Shown piece after piece: positions 34,485 to 45,730 of a stretch of 64,000 nt of DNA; the stretch's first letter is position 1; each line of letters opens with the position of its first letter. The notes beneath the pieces were generated by a model. It searched no databases and had not been told where the DNA came from. It saw nothing but the letters and a program-made list of their open reading frames with translations. Source of the DNA: Patella vulgata (lineage: Eukaryota > Mollusca > Gastropoda > Patellidae); assembly GCF_932274485.2 (NCBI RefSeq), contig NC_065881.2, forward strand, positions 77,130,702 to 77,194,701. The letters are read 5' to 3'. Position numbers and translations under genes: made by a program.

Positions 34485-34712
34485 TTATCTGAAAACAAAC
34501 GAACTAATAAAAAAAAATAAAATTAAAAAAAAAACACTGATGAAACACGTATCTGGGGATAAATGTAAGCGACTAGGAATGATCTTCAGTCTAAAGTAAA
34601 AATTAACATCAAAGTAGATTCGTCGAATCAAAAGAAAGAAATTTATTTCATGAAATTTGACTACAAACGTTGTCCACTCCTGTATCAAGAGTTTCTTGTA
34701 AGACGACGCCAT
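34485..34712 (-). other. unrecognised frame starting MASSYKKLLIQEW
   Basis: The minus strand has CAAAATGGCGTCG, a strong start context. The frame begins MASSYKKLLIQEWTTF and then becomes low-complexity Phe/Ile/Leu over AT-rich DNA. Only the first 15 to 25 codons look plausible as coding. No homologue is recognised. Confidence 0.15.
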
Positions 34713-34739
34713 TTTGGATTATAGAACTTGGGCTGGTAA

Positions 34740-35569
34740 AAGAACCCGTCACGTGACATCAAACAAGTTCTTAGTGTATTATTTCCTCTAGGAAAAGTGG
34801 GGTTTCTTTTCGTGGAGTTGTTTGGCTTCTAATTACACCATTTAATGTCATAATACCGCCATTTAATGACACTTAAATCAAAGACTTTCTTTCTCTTTCC
34901 ATGTTTGGTGGCTTTGATCTTTCCCGCCAATTTGAGAAAGATGACGTCGCACGCGCGCAGGATTTTATTTCTTGTCTATATTTCATATTTTGAGAAACTC
35001 GTTAGAAAGAAATCATACATAGACGATGACCCAACCAACTTTAATTTCTTCGTGTTTTAATAGATACAAACTGTATAAGACTACCTATAATAGCCTGACC
35101 GAAACCATCACTTCTTTCTTTGCGCCGTACCCTAATGGCAACCGGTCCCAATCGCAATGCAGTTATCTACGTCTGTGCCAGAACTATCACCCCTTTCTTT
35201 GCACGGTGAACCGATCCCAATACCGGTGGTAGTAGCCTAATTATGATCCTTATCAGTTTGGGGAGGAGAATGTTTTGGGACTTTACTCATAGATTATCAA
35301 GAACTTACTAGAAAAAGAGATATTGACCATTCTTATTGGCATATTGTTTATTACAAAAATATTTTAAATTTTTTGGTTTAGTTAATTTTATTTTCATAGG
35401 GAGTAATCCCCAATCAACATACTTTTGAAAAGACGGTAACGGTATCCCTGAGATCCTTTCTTGCCTGCACAGTCAGGGATTCTCCCACCCATTTTATCTA
35501 AGGAGTTAATTCGTTGCTATCTTGGTGTTTAATACGAATGAATAAAAAGTTTTAAAAAGTTTAAAGCCT
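34740..35569. other. intergenic, no gene; weak local repeat
   Basis: At 35105-35230 a phrase recurs about 95 bp apart (CTTCTTTCTTTGCGCCGT and CCCTTTCTTTGCACGGTG, each followed by a CGGTCCCAAT-like or CGATCCCAAT word). Nothing else is supported. Confidence 0.35.
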
Positions 35570-35572
35570 ATC

Positions 35573-36005
35573 GATAAAAAGTTTCAAGTCTATTGATAAA
35601 AATGTTTTTAAAATATGCTTTGATAAAAATGTTTTTAAAATACGCATTGATAAAAATGTTTTTAAAATACGCTTTTATAAAAATGTTTTTAAAATACACT
35701 TTGATAAAAATGTTTTTAAAATACGCTTTGATAAAAATGTTTTTCAAATACGCTTTGAAAAAAAATGTTTTTCAAATACGCTTTGAAAAAAAATGTTTTT
35801 AAAATACGCTTTTATAAAAATGTTTTTAAAATACACTTTGATAAAAATGTTTTTAAAATACGCTTTGATAAAAAAATTTTTAAAATACACTTTGATAAAA
35901 ATGTTTTTAAAATACGCTTTTATAAAAATGTTTTTAAAATCCGCTTTGATAAAAATGTTTTTAAAATCCGCTTTTATAAAAAAATTTAAATTACACTTTG
36001 ATACA
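35573..36005. repeat. 27-bp tandem array, about 16 copies
   Basis: The unit is GATAAAAATGTTTTTAAAAT plus ACGCTTT, with substitutions and small indels. Since 27 is divisible by three, several frames stay open (period of nine residues, IKMFLKYAL); these are not genes. It abuts the 21-bp satellite to the right. Confidence 0.95.
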
Positions 36006-37240
36006 ATTTCCTAAATAGGATTTATACGCTTTGATAAAGTCTCTTCGCCGCCGAAGACGTATCATTGCCACTAGAAGAAACCATTTCACCGTCTCAATTT
36101 GTTTCTTGATAACGAGATTTCTCTATTATCACACGAATCTCTTCGCCATCAAAAGGCGTCTCTTCGTCACCAAAATAAGTGTCTTATTAACCACTAGAGA
36201 GAACAAAATTTTTACCAACAACAACAAATCCATTTACCACAAGAATTAACATTTCTATTACCAATAGAGAACTGTTTCCACCAGGAGAAATCCATCACCG
36301 CCAAACCACCAGGAGAAATCTGTTCACCACCAGACGAGATGTTTCAACCACCAGACGAGATGTTTCAACCACCAGACGAGATGTTTCGGAGATGTTTCAA
36401 CCACCAGACGAAATCTATTCGCCACCATACAAGATCTTTCAACCACCAGACGAGATCTTTCAACCACCCGAAGAAATTTATTCATCACCAGACGAGATCT
36501 TTCAACTACAAAGAGAAATCTATTCACCAGACGAAATGTTTCAACCACCAGAACAAATCTATTCAACCACCAGAACAAATCTATTCACCGCCAGACGAGA
36601 TCTTTCAACCACCAGAAGAAATCTATTCACCACCAGACGAGATCCAGAAGAAATCTATTCACCACCAGACGAGATCTTCCAACCACCAGAAGAAATCTAT
36701 TCACCACCAGACGAGATCCAGAAGAAATCTATTCACCACCAGACGAGATCTTCCAACCACCAGAAGAAATCTATTCACCACCAGACGAGATCCAGAAGAA
36801 ATCTATTCACTACAACCGCCAGGAGAAACCTACTCACTACCTGACGAGATCTTTCAACCACCAGGAGAAATCTACTCACTACCAGACGAGATCTTTCAAC
36901 CACCAGGAGAAATCTACTCACTACCTGACGAGATCTTTCAACCACCAGGAGAAATCTACTCACTACCAGACGAGATCTTTCAACCACCAGGAGAAATCTA
37001 CTCACTACCAGACGAGATCTTTCAACCACCAGGAGAAATCTACTCACTACCTGACGAGATCTTTCAACCACCAGGAGAAATCTACTCACTACCTGACGAG
37101 ATCTTTCAACCACCAGGAGAAATCTACTCACTACCTGACGAGATCTTTCAACCACCAGGAGAAATCTACTCACTACCTGACGAGATCTTTCAACCACCAG
37201 GAGAAATCTACTCACTACCTGACGAGATCTTTCAACCACC

Positions 37241-37303
37241 GCCCGTCTTCATCAGCTCAGTGGTGAAGAAATGTAAGACGTTAAACCCCATTTAATTTCA
37301 TTT
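37241..37303 (+). mobile_element. SINE-2 3'-end fragment in satellite
   Basis: CGCCCGTCTTCATCAGCTCA and GACGTTAAACCCCATTTAAT then TTCATTT: only the last 60 bp of SINE-2, inserted where the 42-bp array stops. Confidence 0.85.
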
Positions 37304-37321
37304 CTTTCATCCACAAGGAGA

Positions 37322-37501
37322 GAGAGAGAGAAATGGGGTTTAACGTCCACTCGACACAAACTAGGTCATTTCGGGACTAACATATGGTTTCATTTTATTT
37401 CAACAATTCGCTTGCGCATAGGGGTCTTTAGCAGTGGGAGGAAACCGGAAGACCCGGAGAAAACCCACGAGGTTGGACAGGCGACCCTACTCCTTGTCAC
37501 G
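37322..37501 (-). mobile_element. SINE-1, 5'-truncated, with target duplication
   Basis: Reversed tail, then GGTCATTTCGGGACTAACAT and GAGGTTGGACAGGCGACCCT. Flanked by a 14-bp direct repeat CATCCACAAGGAGA at 37308-37321 and 37502-37515. It interrupts the worn right flank of the satellite. Confidence 0.93.
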
Positions 37502-37750
37502 CATCCACAAGGAGAAATATCTTTACAGCCAGAAGGAATCCCGTGGCAACAAGAGGAAATATATTTACCAATAAGAATAAATCTATTTTCCACAAGTATT
37601 AACTTCTCTAACAATAGTAGAAAACATTTTCAACCAGAACAAATCTCTTCACCACAAGGAGAAACCTCTTCGCTACCACATAAGATCCTTCAACAACCAG
37701 AAAAGAAATCTCTTTATCACCAGAAGAAATCCCATGACGACAAGGAACGG

Positions 37751-39299
37751 GCTCTTTACTGGGAAAAATGTTTATATGCCTACACAGAGTGTGGGAGGGT
37801 GTGTGTGGGGGGGGGGGGGTAAAACAGTCACTAACAAGATCTAAGATACCACGCCCCTGTAAACTCTATCTACGTTCGGATGTGGTGCAGTCCTTTAAGG
37901 ACTATACTTATGAGAAAATTGCTGCCAAAGGATATTATTTGAAAAAGCTGTAATGGCGGGCAACAATTTAGTCAATATTGGAGTCAAAAAGACATATATT
38001 TAAATCGTTTGATTGGAAACAGGTCTGTGAATTGTTTTTTATTGCGCTGATTCAAAAATAAAACCGACGTAAAACAAAACAGCAAAAACAATTGGATCGT
38101 GCTATTAACGAATCAAAAAAAAATAAGGAAAACATTACTCATCTTCTCCGTGATCAGCATTTAGTATTATTAGAATAAAAATTACTTCAAAGCAGTTTGA
38201 GATTTGAATCAGGGGGTTCTGATGCGAAAACCAGATGTAGAAATCAAATCAAAGAAAAGATATAAGCGAATATAACTGAATTATAGAGTTATTTTAACTT
38301 ATTTGATGTGTTTTTGGTCATTACGATATAAAAAGAAGTTCTCGCTTTATCTCGCCTTTTATCGCATGTCATCAAAGATTGATCACGTGATATGGAAGGA
38401 TGGCACGCGAGAATTATAGCGTCATAAACATTATCTTGCCTTTTCGTGTGATTGAATTCTGTTGACATGAAAAAGATGTTTTTCAGCGATCAACTTTCTG
38501 AAAAATTAATTAATCTCTAGCATATCGTTTGATGTTCTAATATAAAGTTTTTCTTTGAATCAAAAAGAATTAACAATGGTTAATTAAGCGAAACTAGTAA
38601 ATTTCTGTTCAACGTTTTATGAAGGTGACCCCGATGTAACTTCTAGAAATCTTTCTTCTGGTCCAGTCAAACACAATCTGATAATTTCAAAGAGAATTCG
38701 ATGTGATTATTTCAAGAAACAATTACCAAATGATTTGTGCTAATTCATTCTTTGTTCAGGGAAATTCCTTTGATGTTGTTAATTGGGGGCCTTTCATCTT
38801 GGATATGATGTTACATTGCGAGCATTTTCCAATCCTTTTTAGAATCTTTTATGAATATTTTTTTTGTTGTCTTATATATTAATGTTATCTTTTAATTATT
38901 TTCTATCTAGCTTGAGCCGTTTCTTATATAAAACACAAGCATGGCCATTAAACGTGATAATACTCAAATCATTGAAATTAATTTTCTATCTATTCCGTTT
39001 CATCAAGACGAAAATCAATCAAATTAAAACTATGATATCTTTGTTTCGTTTCGTTTCTTATGGAACTGATTAATTTTAAGTCGGGTAAAATATAAAATAC
39101 GGATCATTACACGAAAGAAAAAGAAAAACGATTTAGCCAACATCTGAATTTAATCAGATTGAACTAAACTAATCTGATTATGTCAATTAGATGGCCAATA
39201 TTTCGTTTCGTCAATTTCACAAACCAATAGCAAACACTCCTCCGTTGTCATCGGTTTGTGCTAAATGATAAGCTGGCCAGGTCAATTTTTCGTCATAGG
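37751..39299. other. intergenic, nothing recognised
   Basis: A G run at 37807-37819 follows the satellite. The rest is AT-rich with no assigned repeat or frame. Confidence 0.4.
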
Positions 39300-39310
39300 C
39301 CTATGACCTA

Positions 39311-39391
39311 GCCTAATCCCAACACTAACCCTAACCCTGGACCTATAGCCCCATTGCCCCATTGCTTACCCTAACCCCAACCTACAATCTC
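39311..39391. repeat. interstitial telomere-like repeats (CCCTAA type)
   Basis: CTAATCCC, ACTAACCCTAACCCTGGAC and TTACCCTAACCCCAACC: degenerate CCCTAA units in about 80 bp. The plus strand carries the C-rich strand. Confidence 0.7.
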
Positions 39392-40027
39392 GCCAACAAT
39401 CACCTGTCCTAACCTTGACAAAAATTGAGTTGGCCTTAACAAATAGATTTTTATCGATGTGCCGCACTTCACTGCGCTGTAATGATGCATAAATTCGCGT
39501 AGCTCACGTGCTGTCCCCCGCAACATATGCACGGCAAGTTTTATTATTATTATTTGGTAATTGTTATAGTCAAGTTATCGAATCGGCTTATCAAAAAGTG
39601 GTTTAGCAATGAATATTCATATACATACCCAATCATCATCCAGGAAAATATTATTCATCCAGAAAAATATTAGTATGGATGCGTTGTCAACATTTTAGAA
39701 TAACAGGTCATTGGCTAGATTATCCGGTCTTTTACCTTATCATCAACAAAGTCTAAGGGAAGTAAAAGTTAAGAATGCCATTTCAGAAAATCCATTTGAG
39801 TGCATTGCCAACACTCTTTATTTATTTTTTATTTTTTTATTGTAAAATTCCTTTATTCATGGGTCATATCTATGGGGTTTTTTTTTTTAATTTAATCCCA
39901 ATTCGTCGTCACGCTTCATGTTTGTTTATTAATGCAAGAATTATGGGATTTATTTAGGGAAGAGGTGCAACTCTTACTTGACTTGGCCAAAGATACTGGG
40001 TAATCAACCACATAAAAAAAAAACCCT

Positions 40028-40267
40028 GGTTACGCATGGGCAATGGAACTTTTCGTCAAATATTGACAACACTCGGCAAACCTCGGCAGATTCCGGTACC
40101 CTACATCTAACCTCGCCTGTATGCATGGATGGCTGTATGATAGTAATTGATATGTACCTACGCCCATACATTTGCGATGCGATGCGGTAATTCCCCAAAC
40201 CCAATGCCAAACTTGACGTTTGTTGATATAATACACTCTCCACAGAAATCTCCATGGGCGCAGCCAT
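40028..40267 (-). CDS. unrecognised ATG-led frame, possible first exon
   Basis: On the minus strand AAAAATGGCTGCGCCC opens a frame starting MAAPMEISVESVLYQQTSSL and continuing ALGLGNYRIASQMYG. A possible donor follows at GTAG/GTACAT. The composition is more protein-like than neighbouring frames and the DNA is less AT-rich, but no family is recognised. A 5'-truncated SINE-1 lies just upstream on the gene's sense. Confidence 0.22.
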
Positions 40268-40293
40268 TTTTCATCCGGGACCTTTAAAATAGT

Positions 40294-40502
40294 TCCATGT
40301 ACGTGACAAGGAGTAGGGTCGCCTGTCCAACCTCGAGGGTTTTCTCCGGGTCCTCCGGTTTCCTCCCACTGCTAAAGACCCCTACGCGCAAGGGAGTTGT
40401 TGAAATAAAGATTGAACCATATGTTAGTCCCGTAATGACCTAGTTTGTGTCGAGTGGACGTAAAACCCCATCTCTCTCGCTCGCTCTCTCTCTCTCTATC
40501 TA
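40294..40502 (+). mobile_element. SINE-1, head truncated
   Basis: Starts at CATGTACGTGACAAGGAGTA and runs through CTCCGGTTTCCTCCCACTGC and AACCATATGTTAGTCCCGTA to a CT-rich tail; a C run follows. Confidence 0.92.
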
Positions 40503-41957
40503 ACACTATTACCCCCCCCCCCCTAAAAAAACAAAACAAAACAAAAAAAAATATTTTTAGTTTCTTGATTTGGAAATGTGCGTCGAACCGAATAAATTAC
40601 ACAGATAGATTCAAAAACAAAACTCCAATCCATTTCTAAATGACAATAAACATCATATTTAAACTGAATGTGGCTTTAAAAGAAATCATAAGAAGGATAA
40701 GTATTATATCATCGTGTCGCCATCTTTCCGACAGCCTACTGGTAAGAATTTATCGTGCTTGAATTAATTAATCTTCACAGAAATATTCTAAGGCTTTACT
40801 AAAGTTAAATCGGGATTATTTTTTTTATCAGAAAATCATTGATATTTAATTTGCTTGTACTTTTACATTTTTAGCTTAATATTTTGTTTAGGATTATGAA
40901 ATTTTGTCTTTAATCTTTTATTTACTCCATACTGTATTACGAAATTGAAAGCCCACAAAAGAGTTATTCCCCTTAGATCCGGAATCGACAGGGAGCTAAC
41001 CGACGATGTTTTATTCATTTGATTTGGGAAGACGGATTAAATATACATACACATACCTTGGAATAACATCCAATGCTAATGAGGCCGATCTAAAAGGGAA
41101 CATTTTCCCTGAGCGATTAAACCTATTAGACTGTTTGATACAAATTTCGAGACAAGACACAAAAGTTCAGAGAAAGCAGTGAATCGGAAGCAATGTGATA
41201 GGCGATTGGCTTTGATTGATTTTTAAACTTCACTGATGTTATGTAGACTTATTTCCTTACTTGGTCTAGCGGTCTCTTTGATGTCTACATATGTCGGTAT
41301 CATCAAAGGGTAGCATTTCTTTGATCATTCCAAATCAAACCGACATCAATTTTATTGATAAAACAATATTCTTGCTCTGTGAATAGTCGTTTAAAGACAC
41401 TAATTGTATTGGATGTCCATCTTTGTATAGAAATGTAATCTATCTCTCTTTACTTTTAAAAGTTCATTTAAAATTACTGTACTTATCGATCTCGAAATAC
41501 ATCTAGCCCGTTTGACAAAAAACTCTTTAGAAACTTCCTAGAATTACGAAAATTACAGAAATTCCGAACTCTCAAAAATGGTCATGTTTCTCAAAAACAT
41601 TGGATTTAGAAAACAGCAATTATAGAGGCATTCAGTAAGATATTACACTAATTAGAGTTAATGAAAAGCGCTCAATATGGCGATAAAGTTACAAACACCT
41701 TCCAATTATAATGGCTTCTTATCGATCTTTGTTTGCAAACAAGTTTTTTTATTGCTCAGTCCTGTATTTATGTGATAAATGCAACATGTGTGTAAAAAAA
41801 AGTATACATCAGTCATTATTTACATCAGCTTCATTATCTTTCACATAACAAAAAAACCCCAACCATATTGGAAAAATCTTTATTGAAACACATGATTAAC
41901 AAACCCATACATAATGTGTATTGCTATTCTACTCTATATTTCTATGGTCAATACATT
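40503..41957. other. intergenic, nothing recognised
   Basis: A C run and an A-rich tract at 40511-40555 begin the stretch. It is otherwise AT-rich with no frame or repeat assigned. Confidence 0.4.
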
Positions 41958-41960
41958 ATG

Positions 41961-42179
41961 TTTAGTCGTTCGGATGGGACGAAAAACCGAGGTCCCGTGT
42001 ACACATTGGCGTGCACGTAATAGATCCCTTGGCAGTTGGAATTCGATATAAAATTAGGCCGGAGCGCCGCTGCCCGGGCAAAATTTCCCTCATAGCACTC
42101 TGTATGGCGTATGCCCGTCTTCATCGGCCCAGTCAGAGCAGAACAGTAGGACGTTAAACCCCATTTCATTTCATTTTTT
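41961..42179 (+). mobile_element. SINE-2, 5'-truncated
   Basis: TTTAGTCGTTCGGATGGGAC through CCCGTGTACACATTGGCGTG to AGGACGTTAAACCCCATTTC. The tRNA-like head is absent. Confidence 0.92.
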
Positions 42180-42622
42180 TGTGTGTTTATGGGTTTAACT
42201 AGCCCGGATTAACAAGGTTCACGTAAATTATCTTTTTTTTTATAGTGGGAAAATTTCGTTTTAAATTTTTAAAAGGAAGATATATTTTTAGTGGGCCTGT
42301 GGGGGTGGTGGAAATTATTGCTTCCTTTTATACCTGTTAAGTACCTACGATTAAAGCCTCTGAAATATGCATGACTATACGGGGACCTCTCGCATAGATC
42401 TATTTTGAATAATGCAACAAGATCCACGAAAAATATGGGTTGGTAAAATATACCTTTTGCCGACCACCTGTAAAAACTGGTAGGCGAATACTAACCCAGC
42501 CGACCCGGTTCATGCGCCACTGGATTTTAATGGAGAAAAAAAAGGATTTAGGACAGATTAATAGCCTTCTTAACGTGAAACATTAAAATTTATCCTCGGT
42601 CTGGAATAATATGCAAAACAGA

Positions 42623-42864
42623 AATGAAATGAAATGGGGTTTAAAGTCATCTGAGGGAAATTTTGCCCGGACAGCGGCAGTACGGCCCCTCTGTCTTTGA
42701 ATTCTAACTGGAAAGGCGTCTTTTACGTTCACGCCAATATGTGCACGGGACTTCGTTTTTTTGTCCCACTCGAACGGAACGACTGCACACTGTTCATTAT
42801 CAGACCCTTCGTCCTGCACAATTTGCAAGCGAAAACCGCGTCGGTAAATCCCGAGGAAAATACG
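42623..42864 (-). mobile_element. SINE-2, partial
   Basis: AATGAAATGAAATGGGGTTT, GAGGGAAATTTTGCCCGGAC, TCCTGCACAATTTGCAAGCG. The segment holding the gcatacgccat block is deleted near 42655. Confidence 0.85.
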
Positions 42865-43288
42865 CAAAACTGTCTGGAACCGTTTCCTTGTCCACTATAG
42901 CAATCAGTGGAGTTGTTAATTGTAAATTAATGGTTGTAACAATCTGGTCACGTTCCGGCACCTCGTACAGAAAGTATTTTATTTTTATAGCTAATCTAAA
43001 ACACGAGACAGCTTTTGTGCTGGCACGTTTATCTTAATAGTTTCCGGTATAATGATATTGTTTGGCGGCAGCAGTCGATCTCAGAATAAATAATCGCTAA
43101 TTTGAGACCGTGTCAATAGTGACACTTGTTATGGAATTTTCGAATTTACAGGGTCAGCATATTGTTCTATAGGTTGCCGTAAGAGAAAAAAACAGAAGTG
43201 GAAAATATGTATTTGTGTTAGACTACCAGAATGATAATTCACTAAAATAAACCCGAAAACTACACATACTTACTAAAACTAATTATTG

Positions 43289-43458
43289 GAAATGAAATGA
43301 AATGCGGTTTAACGTCCTACTGTTCTGCTCCTATACTGGGCTAATGAAGACGGGCATACGCCATACAGTGTGCTATGAGGGAAATTTTGCCCGGGAAACA
43401 GCACTATCGCCTACTCTTATATCGAATTCCAACTGCCAGGGGATCTTTTACGCGCAGT
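43289..43458 (-). mobile_element. SINE-2, tail half
   Basis: GAAATGAAATGCGGTTTAAC, ATGAAGACGGGCATACGCCA, CAACTGCCAGGGGATCTTTT. Stops just after that block. Confidence 0.9.
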
Positions 43459-43605
43459 CCGAAGGACTACTAATTATTGGACACCATGCCAGTTAAATAT
43501 AATAACATATTGGTCAGGACAAACAATATACGAAAGCATAATTTGAATGGGATTATCTGAACCTCCACTGCTTACCATAGACAATGAACATATTACAACC
43601 GCACA

Positions 43606-43811
43606 ATACTAGATCTCTGTACGATCTGGAAAATATATTTCTCTAGGGTTAGGGTTAGGGTTCGGGTTAGGTTTACAAATTACATGTCAGATGTACAAAT
43701 TGAAGCTGTAAAAACGGTGGACTGTGTGTAAAACTATTCTGAAGGGTTAGGGTTAGAATTGTGGATATAAACACGGAAAGATATTTTTCAGATCGTACAA
43801 AGATCTAGTAT
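43606..43811. mobile_element. 206-bp inverted-end MITE carrying telomere-like repeats
   Basis: The left ATACTAGATCTCTGTACGAT continues CTGGAAAATAT. The right end is the complement of ATACTAGATCTTTGTACGAT then CTGAAAAATAT. TA at both borders would fit a Tc1/mariner-type target. Inside, TTAGGG units stand at 43644-43671 and 43743-43757. Confidence 0.82.
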
Positions 43812-43859
43812 CGTACATTGCAACCAAGGGGACTTGAGCTGATCTTATTTTTACCGGAT

Positions 43860-44800
43860 ATGATTTGAATCTTTATTTGCTTATTGCAGTGATCTGTCTT
43901 CATCTGTACTGATTACTGAAGATGACATGGACCTATATTGGTTATTGGAGATAATTTGAACCTATAATTGTAGTTGACCTGAACCTATAATTGTAGTTGA
44001 CCTGAACCTATATTTGGGGATGACCTGAACCTATAGTGGTGATTGGAGATGACCTGAACCTATATTGGTTATTGTGGATGTTCTGGTCCTGTATTGGTCA
44101 TTGGATATGTGATCTGAACTTATATTGGTTACTGGAGATGTTCTGCTCCTGTATCGGTTACTATAGAGATGTTCTGGGCCTGTGTTGGTTACTAGAGATG
44201 TTCTGAGTCTGTGTTGGTAACTGGAGATGTTCTGGGCCTGTGTGGGTTACTGAAGACGACACTGGAGATAATAGCTTATTTCAGTTTCAGGAGATAAAAT
44301 GTGTCCTACGATAGTTACAAGATGGGCTCAACCTGTATTTGTTTCTAGAGATCCAAATGGTTAATAGAGATAGTATGTACGCCTATTGGCAATGGACTTA
44401 CGTTAGTTACTGGAAATTAAAATGAAATGGGGTTTGACGTCCTACTGTTATGCTCCGATTGGGCTAATGAAGACGGGCATACGCCATACAGTGAGCTATG
44501 AGGGGAACTTTTTCCCGGGCATCAGCACTATGGCACTTATATCGAACTCCCAAGGGATCTATTACGTGCACGCCAATATATACACGGGACCTCGGTTTTT
44601 CGTCTCATCCGAACGAATAGACAGCTGTCCTTGTCAGACCCTCCGTCCTGCACCACTGACAAGGGTAGATGATATGGACTTTTATTTGCCACTGGAGAAG
44701 ATATGGACTTTTATTGGTCTGTGGAGTTGATATGGACTTTTATTGATCCCTGGAGGAGATATGGACTTTTATTGGTTATTTGAGATGCAATGGGGTTTTA
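43860..44800. repeat. 29-bp minisatellite split by a SINE-2
   Basis: Variants of ATTGGTTATTGGAGATGACC and TGAACCTAT run from about 43890 to 44415. They resume at 44667-44800 as GATATGGACTTTTATTGGTC and relatives with the same period. 44422-44666 is a SINE-2 inserted within it. Confidence 0.82.
44422..44666 (-). mobile_element. SINE-2, lacking the tRNA-like head
   Basis: AAATGAAATGGGGTTTGACG, ATGAAGACGGGCATACGCCA, ACACGGGACCTCGGTTTTTC, CTGTCCTTGTCAGACCCTCC and CACCACTGACAAGGG. Confidence 0.92.
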
Positions 44801-44828
44801 TTGCTTACAGAATATAATCTGTGCCAAT

Positions 44829-44966
44829 TTGATTAAAATAAGGAGCTAAAATTTCGTTTCGATTTTTTTTAATTCTTTCGTTTGCCCCCACTGCATAAAG
44901 ATAAATAAAAGTTGAACTATTAAGATTACGAATCAAATATAATCTGGAGTTCGATCAGAGTGATTA
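44829..44966. mobile_element. short deletion derivative of MITE-B
   Basis: GATTAAAATAAGGAGCTAAA, ATTTCGTTTCGATTTTTTTT, CACTGCATAAAGATAAATAA and AAGTTGAACTATTAAGATTA echo the family ends and subterminal words in about 140 bp. Confidence 0.45.
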
Positions 44967-45698
44967 TGTACCTTTATTGGCTGCTGGATAGAATCTCGAT
45001 TTGCAGTGATGTCTAATCTATGTATATTCGAAACTGCTATGAGAATTAGACTTTCTGTTCACTTTGTATATAACTATTGTTTCATTGCGCTTTGAGCATG
45101 CTTTTGGATGGATTTGGCGCTCTACAAATGTACATTATTATTATATAGACGCCACTCAACTTGAACTTAACCATGCAAATTGGAACTTAACATTGGCTGC
45201 ACGGATGGCGGTGGTCTATCGGGTGTAGGTCTTTTCTGTGAAACAGCTATATCATAGTGTTAACATTTTCACACCTTTTTGACTACTGAAGATGTTATTC
45301 CTTGCTATTGCTAAACTTTTTCTTATTTTGGTTGATCAAATTTTCTAAGACCTTATTCACGACAGTTTAAATCTCTTAAACATTTTTTGATTTTTTATGA
45401 ATAGCAAAAAGTTTCAGATCTTAATATTTAGTTGTTTTTACCTGATTGAACTTACTGGTTACTTTGGTCATAATCTGTTAGTTGTTTGGTGATTGCTAGA
45501 TGCTTATGCTGAGTAGGATTTAATTTTAAGGTTCTTTTCGTACGTATGAGTCATAATCTGTTATTTTCTTTGTGGTGGGTGGGTGGATTCTGCTGGTGAA
45601 AAATCCATTTTGTTAGCATATTTCCCGATGGGTTACTAGGCCTAATGGTCTATACGTTTATTTTTATTAATAGTTTTACGTTCTGTGTAGGCCAGGAA

Positions 45699-45700
<2 letters not shown>
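44967..45700. other. intergenic, nothing recognised
   Basis: AT-rich, no repeat family or frame assigned. Confidence 0.4.

Positions 45701-45729
<29 letters not shown>
45701..45729. repeat. (GT)n microsatellite
   Basis: About 14 GT dinucleotides followed by a G run that leads into a SINE-1. Confidence 0.95.
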
Positions 45730-45730
45730 G

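Larger units (their letters stand above)
36030..37750. repeat. 21-bp satellite with a 42-bp higher-order core
   Basis: Worn 21-bp monomers (about 36030-36300 and 37507-37740) flank a clear array. From 36337 come TTTCAACCACCAGACGAGAT monomers. At 36641-36800 there is a 74-bp unit. From about 36830 to 37240 nearly identical 42-bp dimers of TTCAACCACCAGGAGAAATC and ACTCACTACCTGACGAGATC are present, about 10 copies. Open frames of 318 (plus) and 154 (minus) residues result from unit length. Confidence 0.92.

Noticed and set aside
35593-36014. Nine-residue repeat proteins (IKMFLKYAL and relatives)
   Set aside because: Translations of a 27-bp AT-rich tandem array in several overlapping frames; no start context or splice support.
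36339-37295. 318-residue proline-rich repeat protein
   Set aside because: The frame passes through all three phases of one satellite unit, and the opposite strand is open as well.
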